A stretch of DNA of 7,263 nt from positions 1 to 7,263 of the forward strand of contig JBKKCR010000021.1 in assembly GCA_046712825.1 (NCBI GenBank), written 5' to 3'. The DNA is from DATFGK01 sp046712825 (GTDB lineage Bacteria > Actinomycetota > AC-67). Made by a program: the position numbers and the translations under genes. Every line of letters starts with the position of its first letter. Position 1 is the stretch's first letter. The notes beneath the pieces were generated by a model. It did not search any database. It worked only from the letters and a program-made list of their open reading frames with translations, and was not told the origin of the DNA. This document shows positions 1 through 5,041 of the stretch, in pieces.

Positions 1-25
1 GGGATCTGATCAGACGGGGATCCCT

Positions 26-3000
26 TTACCCCATCCGTGTGAGAAGCTCGCGCGTTCGCGTTCGCTCGCTGATCGCGCCGAGGCGCTCGAACGTTTCGAG
101 CGCCCGGTGCAGAAGCTCAGTAGCGTCCTCGCGGCGACCGAGGCCGATCAACGTCTCGCCCAACAACAGATTGGATAGCGCCGCGGCCCACACCGCCTCG
201 AGCGACGTGTAGCCCTCCGCGGACCGACGGAAGAACCCGACGGCACGCTCTTGATCGCCCTCATGCAACGCCAGCTGCCCCTCGAGCCGATCGACCGCGA
301 ACGGCAGTGCATCGAAGCCACCGCGTTCCGCGTATGTCCGCATCTCCTCCGCGCGCTCCGGTATGAGGTCCCAACGCCCGGCGGCCGGCAAGGCTTCGCA
401 GAGCGCTTCGTAGTTCATTTTGCGCCAGACTCTCCACCGCACGACGGCCAGGGCTTTGGTTGCCACCTCGAAGGCTCGCTCGGTGTCGCCGCGTCGGATC
501 AGCAGGGGGCCGAGATCGGAGACCCAGGCAGTCAGTCCGGTCTCGTTGTGCTCAACTTCGAGGTTGGTCAGCATCGAGATCAGCGTGTCGGCTGCCGCAG
601 CGTTTCCTCTGATCTCGTGGATCAGAGCCGCTGCGGCGAACGGGCGCGAGCCGAAGAAGGGTGGGGTTCTTCGCCGGGCCCCGAGCAGCTCTTCCATCAG
701 GGTCACATCGGCCAGGCATTCGTCCCACTCACCCAGCCGGAACCGCGCAAGCGCTCTCCAGGACACGATATGCACCGCGACGCCCGGCACGTCGGCGACG
801 GCGCGTTCCATACCTCGCTCGCAGGCCTGGACGGTCTCGCGATAACGCCCCATCATGTAGGCCATCCAGCCTTGCATCGCGAAGATGTCGCCGAGCTCCC
901 AGGGATCTCTCAACTCCTCGGTTAGCTTCAAGCGCCTGCGATGGATCTCGTTGGCCTCCCTGTAGAGACCTTGCTCCATCGGGGACGTCGCCGCGCCGTC
1001 GAGCGCCGCCGACTCGAGGCGGATCTGCCCAAGGCGTCGCGCCATCTCGGCGGCTCGCAACCCATCCTCCAAGGCATGGCCGGAATCCTCTTTCGAGACG
1101 CTCACAGGAAACCCGTAGGGCCAGAACGACTTGGCCGTAAGGATCCGAACGAGCTCGGGTGAGTCCCCCTCGATGTGTTCGCAAGCGGCAATGCCTGCCT
1201 GGAGGTACCGGAACGCTTCATCCTCGCTGGGAGGCTCGCGCATCGATCCCGGGTAGCGCAGCGGCGTATCCAGTGCCCATGCGCAGACGGACGCGATGCG
1301 ACGGTGGTCATCCGGCGTCGCCTCGAGTGCTTCGTCGACAGCTTGCCGGAGCACACGCCATGCGTCGTCGCCCTGATAGTCGTATTGGTATGCGAAACCG
1401 ATCAGCTCGAGCGCCTTGGAGCGTTCCGACCCGTTTGTTGCGAGCGAGAGCGCTTCTTCGGCATGGCGTCTGCTCCCGTCGATGACGTATCGATCCCGCG
1501 CGACTTCGGATGCGAGCAGGAGGTGCTCCACCGCGCTCTTGCGCAACATCTCCGCGTCCTGACCGTCGAGGCGGGCCGACCCCTTTACGGCTTCCGCGAA
1601 GTGGTAGGCGAGCAGTTCTGCGAATTCGCGGCGGCGCTCGCCCGCGGTTTGCTCGAGCCACGCGGCCACCGTGCCGTGCGCGACGGACCGGTCCCGCTTC
1701 GGAAGGCTCTCGTACGCGACGTCGCGGGTGAGCACGTGCTTGAAGATGAATTCGCGATCCCCGCCGATCGACGAGGAGAGTCGCGCGCGGATCAGCTCCT
1801 TGGACTCCAGAGAGTCGAGCACCGCGTCGATGTCGTCGATGTCCCTTATGAGCCGACGCAAAGGCCCCGTCCAAAAGACCCGGCCGACGACAGCCGCGCT
1901 CTGCGCGACACGCTTCTCGTCCCGTGGGAGGAGGTCGATGCGCGCTGCGAGCACGCCCTGGACTGTGTCGGGGATGACGACCTCACCGCACTCTGCGGTT
2001 CCCTTCCATCGCCCCTCCTCATGGACGATCATCCCCTCGTCAATCAGCTGGCGGATGATCTCCTCGAGGAAGAATGGGTTGCCTTCCGCTCGCTCGAGGA
2101 TCCGCTCGTTCACGTCCGCCGGGAGATCCTGCACCGAGAGCAGGAACTCGATCAGCTTGCCGGCCTCGTCGTGCGAGAGCGGGTCGAGGAAGATCGAAGA
2201 GAAGTTCCGCCGGCCGCCGCCCCACGTGGCCCGTCGCTGCGTGAGCTCCGGTCGCGCCGGACAGACGAGCAGCACGGGCCCCTGCAACCGGTCGGCGAGC
2301 TCCTCCAAGAGATCGAGCAGGGCCGAGTCGGCCCAGTGGATGTCCTCGACGAGGACTACGACCGGCCGCTCGATCGCGAGCCCCGAGAACAGCGAGCGCC
2401 ATGCGGCGTGGATCTCGAGCCGCACCTGCCGGGGAGAAAGGTCCCTGAACGGAACGGCCGGGTCCTCGACGCCGACGGTGTACGCAAGCGCGGCCGTCGC
2501 TCGCGCCGGCTCGGCGGCGACGTCGGCGGTGAGCAACTCGCGCCCGAGCTTGCGGATCTTCTCGACGACGAGGTCCGTCGCATCGGTATCGAGCACCCCT
2601 GCGAGGCCTTTGAGGATCTCCGCGAGGGGCCAGTACGTGACGCCGTCCCCGTACGGGAGGCAGCGTCCCGCGAGGATGAGCGGATTCCCATGGCCGCCGC
2701 CCTCGACGCGCTGCATGAACTCCGCGACCAGGCGGCTCTTACCGACTCCCGGATCGCCGTAGATCGTCACGAGGTGCGGGCGACGCTCGTCCGCCACGCG
2801 TTTGAACAGCGAGCCCAGCAGATCCATCTCGGAATCACGGCCGACCAAAGGCGCCCGCAGCCCCGGGATACCGCGCTCGGCGGCCAGCCGTTGCTCGCCG
2901 GTCAAGCGGAGCGCGCGGACGGCGTGACCCTTGCCTTTCAATGCGAGGGGTCCGACTTCGGCAAACGTGAACCCGCGCGTCGCGCGCGCGACGCGCTCCG

Positions 3001-3610
3001 CGACCAAGACCTCGCCCGGCTCGGCGTTCTGCTCGAGGCGAGCCGCCACGCTCACCGGGTCGCCTGTGACCATGCCCATCCCTCGCGATGGGTCGGCGAT
3101 CGCCATGACCTCGCCGGAGTTCACTCCGATCCGCATCTCGAGGGTGACGTCGTGCGAGCGCCGGAGCGTCTCGTTCAACGCCTCCATGCGCTTCCGCATC
3201 CCGAGCGCTGCGCGTAGCGCTCTGGCGGGATCGTCCTCGTGAGAGACGGGCGCCCCGAACACGGCCATGACCGCGTCGCCGATGAACTTCTCGACGGTCC
3301 CGCCTTCCGCCTCGATCGCCTCGCGCATCGCGACGAAATACGCGTCCATGATCTCTTTGAGGCGTTCCGCGTCGAGCTTCTCGCCAAGCCCCGTGTAACC
3401 GGTGACGTCCGCGAACAGGACGGTCACGAGCTTCCGCTCCTGTGCGGCCGACGGCTCGGCGACCGGCTGGCCGCAGGAGGAACAGAACCGGGCCTCCGCG
3501 GGAAGCGAGGCTCCGCAGTTGAGGCACCCTGCCCCGAGCGCGGTCCCGCAGCGAGGGCAGAACTCGGCTTCGGGGGCGGCTTCCGCTCCGCACGAGGGGC
3601 ACGTTTTCAT
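26..3610 (-). CDS. Zinc-ribbon / class III adenylate-guanylate cyclase / AAA ATPase / TPR multidomain signalling protein
   Basis: Predicted cytoplasmic signalling protein of 1194 residues, complete. Two zinc ribbons open it (C4/C7/C18/C21 and C29/C32/C43/C46). A class III cyclase domain follows at about 58-236: FADVTGYT with metal-ligand D68, then EKFIGD with adenine-type K108 and second metal ligand D112, then TGDPVSVAARLEQ with R191. Ser187 occupies the usual transition-state Asn position, so cyclase activity is uncertain. The ATPase module has Walker A GDPGVGKS (285-292), the family motif CLPYGDGVTYWPL (317-329), Walker B VVVLVED (417-423) followed by IHWAD, AEGNPFFLEE (508-517) and IPDTVQGVLAARIDLLP (545-561). 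The remainder, from about 690, is helical and TPR-like. An in-frame TGA (3620-3622) lies just upstream with no other start between, so ATG at 3610 is fixed; no Shine-Dalgarno is visible. It is divergent from the flavoprotein gene. Family assignment is firm; ligand and output are unknown. Confidence 0.96.
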   Translation of the reverse strand: MKTCPSCGAEAAPEAEFCPRCGTALGAGCLNCGASLPAEARFCSSCGQPVAEPSAAQERKLVTVLFADVTGYTGLGEKLDAERLKEIMDAYFVAMREAIEAEGGTVEKFIGDAVMAVFGAPVSHEDDPARALRAALGMRKRMEALNETLRRSHDVTLEMRIGVNSGEVMAIADPSRGMGMVTGDPVSVAARLEQNAEPGEVLVAERVARATRGFTFAEVGPLALKGKGHAVRALRLTGEQRLAAERGIPGLRAPLVGRDSEMDLLGSLFKRVADERRPHLVTIYGDPGVGKSRLVAEFMQRVEGGGHGNPLILAGRCLPYGDGVTYWPLAEILKGLAGVLDTDATDLVVEKIRKLGRELLTADVAAEPARATAALAYTVGVEDPAVPFRDLSPRQVRLEIHAAWRSLFSGLAIERPVVVLVEDIHWADSALLDLLEELADRLQGPVLLVCPARPELTQRRATWGGGRRNFSSIFLDPLSHDEAGKLIEFLLSVQDLPADVNERILERAEGNPFFLEEIIRQLIDEGMIVHEEGRWKGTAECGEVVIPDTVQGVLAARIDLLPRDEKRVAQSAAVVGRVFWTGPLRRLIRDIDDIDAVLDSLESKELIRARLSSSIGGDREFIFKHVLTRDVAYESLPKRDRSVAHGTVAAWLEQTAGERRREFAELLAYHFAEAVKGSARLDGQDAEMLRKSAVEHLLLASEVARDRYVIDGSRRHAEEALSLATNGSERSKALELIGFAYQYDYQGDDAWRVLRQAVDEALEATPDDHRRIASVCAWALDTPLRYPGSMREPPSEDEAFRYLQAGIAACEHIEGDSPELVRILTAKSFWPYGFPVSVSKEDSGHALEDGLRAAEMARRLGQIRLESAALDGAATSPMEQGLYREANEIHRRRLKLTEELRDPWELGDIFAMQGWMAYMMGRYRETVQACERGMERAVADVPGVAVHIVSWRALARFRLGEWDECLADVTLMEELLGARRRTPPFFGSRPFAAAALIHEIRGNAAAADTLISMLTNLEVEHNETGLTAWVSDLGPLLIRRGDTERAFEVATKALAVVRWRVWRKMNYEALCEALPAAGRWDLIPERAEEMRTYAERGGFDALPFAVDRLEGQLALHEGDQERAVGFFRRSAEGYTSLEAVWAAALSNLLLGETLIGLGRREDATELLHRALETFERLGAISERTRTRELLTRMG

Positions 3611-3620
3611 GGCTGGCCGT

Positions 3621-3636
3621 CAGTCTACGGAGACTG
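3621..3636. repeat. Perfect 6-bp inverted repeat next to the cyclase gene start
   Basis: CAGTCT, a 4-nt spacer (ACGG), then AGACTG: a perfect dyad whose edge is 10 bp from the ATG of the minus-strand gene. Read on the minus strand it contains TAGACT (complement of 3622-3627), which fits the loose actinobacterial -10 pattern TANNNT. That would give a very short leader, agreeing with the missing Shine-Dalgarno. No good -35 is seen at the right distance. It could be an operator, an mRNA hairpin near the start codon, or chance. Confidence 0.45.
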
Positions 3637-3647
3637 TGGCTGCTACC

Positions 3648-3672
3648 CCCTCCCATGGGTGGGAATCCCCAC
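3648..3672. repeat. Overlapping inverted repeats in the middle of the divergent region
   Basis: A 16-bp palindrome, CCCTCCCATGGGTGGG (3648-3663), has one mismatched pair (T3651/T3660). It overlaps a second hairpin-capable repeat, GTGGG-AATC-CCCAC (3659-3672). The two structures share bases and could not form together on one transcript. The central position between divergent genes suits an operator, but G- and C-rich runs form such dyads easily by chance. Confidence 0.4.
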
Positions 3673-3705
3673 GGCCGCTAAGTCTGGGATTGGTTGATTC
3701 TCCGC

Positions 3706-3734
3706 ATGACTTCTTCTGGTCGGACTGCTAGCGT
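3706..3734 (+). promoter_or_regulatory. Candidate promoter for the flavoprotein gene
   Basis: ATGACT (3706-3711) matches four of six bases of the TTGACA -35 consensus. A 17-bp spacer separates it from TAGCGT (3729-3734), which fits TANNNT. Transcription would start near 3741, giving a leader of roughly 35 nt. The match is modest and found by eye; treat it as a candidate only. Confidence 0.3.
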
Positions 3735-3747
3735 CCGCCTTAGACGC
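3731..3747. repeat. Inverted repeat overlapping the candidate -10 and transcription start
   Basis: GCGTC (3731-3735) and GACGC (3743-3747) form a perfect 5-bp dyad around a 7-nt spacer. It overlaps the candidate -10 TAGCGT and the expected transcription start of the flavoprotein gene, a position where a bound repressor could block initiation. Five base pairs are few in GC-rich DNA, so chance is possible. Confidence 0.3.
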
Positions 3748-3763
3748 ACGACGGCGCACTGGC

Positions 3764-3774
3764 AAAGGGGGAGG
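3764..3774 (+). promoter_or_regulatory. Ribosome binding site of the flavoprotein gene
   Basis: The purine run AAAGGGGGAGG ends two bases before ATG 3777. Its AAGGGGG part (3765-3771) pairs with anti-Shine-Dalgarno at a normal 5-nt spacing. The nearest upstream in-frame stop is TAG at 3741-3743 and no ATG or GTG lies between, so this site fixes the start. Confidence 0.8.
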
Positions 3775-3776
3775 AC

Positions 3777-4937
3777 ATGGTCGGGGATACCTTCTCGAGC
3801 AAGCTCAACGAGCTCCTGCCGAAGATCAAAGACCGGCGGGAGGAGATCGAACAGGGTCGGAAGCTTCCGAAAGATCTGGTAGCCAACATGGCCGCGACCG
3901 GTGTCTGGAAGCTCGGCTTCCCGACCGAGCTGGGCGGGGATGGGGCCTCGATCCCCGATGTCATGCGGGTCCAGGAGAAGATCGCGGCGGTCGATGGGTC
4001 AGCAGGCTGGATCGCCATGATCTGCGGGGGCGGCTCGGACGTCGCCCCGAAGATGACCGAGGAGGGGCTCAAGGAGGTCTTCTCCGACCCTTCGCAGCCG
4101 ATGGCGGCGGCGATCCCCCCGAAGGGCATGGCCGTTCCGGTCGATGGGGGCTTCAAGTTCAGCGGGACGTGGCCGTTCGCCAGCGGCATCACCCACGTCG
4201 ATTGGGTCGCGGCCGGATGCGTCATCCTCTACGACGGCCAGCCGCGGATGACCCCGATGGGGATCCCGGAGCTGGTCTGGGGCTTCATGCCGGTCACGGA
4301 TATCGAGATCCAGGACACGTGGTACGTGAACGGCCTCAAGGGGACCGGGTCGAACGACTTCAGCGGTAAGGACGTCTTCGTGCCTGCGCACCGCACGTTC
4401 CACATGTTCGACCCGACGAACTGGAGCCGCCCGATGGACCCCGGCACGCGGACCGACGTCGCGGGGTTCGCCGCGCAGGTTGCGACCGTCGGACTCGGGA
4501 TCGCGCGTGGGGCGATCGACGAGCTCATCGAGCTTGCCGGCGGGAAGATGCCGACGATGAGCATGACGAGCCTCGCGAACAAGCCGTCGACGCAGATCGA
4601 CCTCGCGCGGCTCGAGGCGAAGCTGAGTGGCGCGAAGGCGTTCCTCTATGACGCGATGGAGGACCTCTGGGACACGCTCCTCACGGGCGAGAAGTTCACG
4701 CCCCGGCAGAACGCGCTGGTGCGGCTCGCCGCGAGCGAGGCTGCCCGGGTTGCGGCCTCGGTCGCGCACCGGGTGAGCACGATCGCCGGCGGGACCTCGC
4801 TGTATCTAAAATCGCCGATCCAGCGGATGCAGCGCGACGCGGACGCGGTCACGCACCACTTCGTGCTGTCGCCGCCGGTACTGGAGGATGCGGGCCGGGT
4901 TCTTCTCGGGATGGAACCGACCTCGCCGGTGTTCTAG
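3777..4937 (+). CDS. Acyl-CoA-dehydrogenase-fold flavoprotein, probable group D flavin-dependent monooxygenase (oxygenase component)
   Basis: Complete 386-residue cytosolic protein, normal length for the family. The N-terminal helical domain carries GVWKLGFPTELGGDG (42-56) and AVDGSAGWIAM (71-81). The beta domain has GGFKFSGTWPFASG (124-137), typical of flavin-dependent hydroxylases, and LKGTGSNDFSGKDVFVPAHRT in the middle of the protein. The C-terminal helical domain, of the Acyl-CoA_dh_2 type, ends with AGGTSLYLKSPIQRMQRD and DADAVTHHF (354-362). The acyl-CoA dehydrogenase signature around a catalytic Glu is not seen, and the His-bearing RDADAVTHH segment matches oxygenases such as the HsaA/DszC-like group. 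Such enzymes use reduced flavin from a separate reductase plus O2 to hydroxylate aromatic, steroid or sulfur substrates; no reductase is present here. Substrate cannot be told. A true dehydrogenase remains a less likely alternative. Confidence 0.9.
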   Translation: MVGDTFSSKLNELLPKIKDRREEIEQGRKLPKDLVANMAATGVWKLGFPTELGGDGASIPDVMRVQEKIAAVDGSAGWIAMICGGGSDVAPKMTEEGLKEVFSDPSQPMAAAIPPKGMAVPVDGGFKFSGTWPFASGITHVDWVAAGCVILYDGQPRMTPMGIPELVWGFMPVTDIEIQDTWYVNGLKGTGSNDFSGKDVFVPAHRTFHMFDPTNWSRPMDPGTRTDVAGFAAQVATVGLGIARGAIDELIELAGGKMPTMSMTSLANKPSTQIDLARLEAKLSGAKAFLYDAMEDLWDTLLTGEKFTPRQNALVRLAASEAARVAASVAHRVSTIAGGTSLYLKSPIQRMQRDADAVTHHFVLSPPVLEDAGRVLLGMEPTSPVF

Positions 4938-5041
4938 CGGAATCGGGACGGGTGTCGGCCGACCTACACGGCTAAGTGGCCGCCCCAGTTGCACGCCAGC
5001 CCCCGCGCGGGAGCGCGGCCGCCGGAAGGACTGAACGGGGG
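4938..5041. other. GC-rich intergenic gap with palindromes; no clear terminator
   Basis: This 104-bp spacer holds two perfect 10-bp palindromes, GTCGGCCGAC (4954-4963) and CCCGCGCGGG (5002-5011). It also has a distant pair GGCCGC (4978-4983) and GCGGCC (5015-5020) that could fold the leader of the downstream gene. No T-run follows any of these, so no standard intrinsic terminator is seen. The flanking plus-strand genes could therefore be co-transcribed, or end and begin here by other means. No promoter was convincing. Confidence 0.5.
5024..5030 (+). promoter_or_regulatory. Ribosome binding site of the ATPase gene
   Basis: GGAAGGA lies 11 nt before ATG 5042, slightly long but acceptable. This favours ATG 5042 over the only other upstream candidate, GTG 4976, which follows the in-frame TAA at 4973-4975 and would add 22 residues rich in Ala, Pro, Gly and Arg. 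Confidence 0.6.

Larger units (their letters stand above)
3611..3776. promoter_or_regulatory. Divergent intergenic regulatory region
   Basis: These 166 bp separate two genes transcribed away from each other, so they must carry promoters for both unless one is read from an internal site. Three short inverted repeats lie inside (3621-3636, 3648-3672, 3731-3747), two of them overlapping the best candidate -10 elements. No credible small gene or RNA gene was found here. The sequence is directly visible; the regulatory role is inferred from the divergent layout. Confidence 0.7.

Noticed and set aside
1..24. Inverted repeat GGGATC/GATCCC just after the stop of the cyclase gene, as a terminator
   Set aside because: The stem is only 6 bp with a 12-nt loop, no T-run is visible on the minus strand before the window ends, and the sequence beyond is missing. 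It is possible but unsupported.
1175..3217. 680-codon open frame on the plus strand opposite the cyclase gene
   Set aside because: Its codons are exactly in register with the minus-strand codons, so stops would need TTA, CTA or TCA on the coding strand, which are rare in GC-rich genes. The product is Arg/Asp/Glu-rich with no recognisable domain, while the minus strand has clear motifs throughout.
3999..4769. 256-codon open frame on the minus strand opposite the flavoprotein gene
   Set aside because: It is also in codon register with the real gene and gives a low-complexity Arg/Asp/Glu-rich product. The plus-strand protein carries family motifs across the same stretch.
4938..5041. Intrinsic terminator between the flavoprotein and the second ATPase
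   Set aside because: Palindromes are present, but none is a stable stem followed by a T-run.
4976..5041. GTG 4976 as the start of the second ATPase gene
   Set aside because: It is in frame after TAA 4973, but has no good ribosome site and adds a low-complexity 22-residue leader. ATG 5042 has GGAAGGA upstream and leads directly into the family N-terminus.
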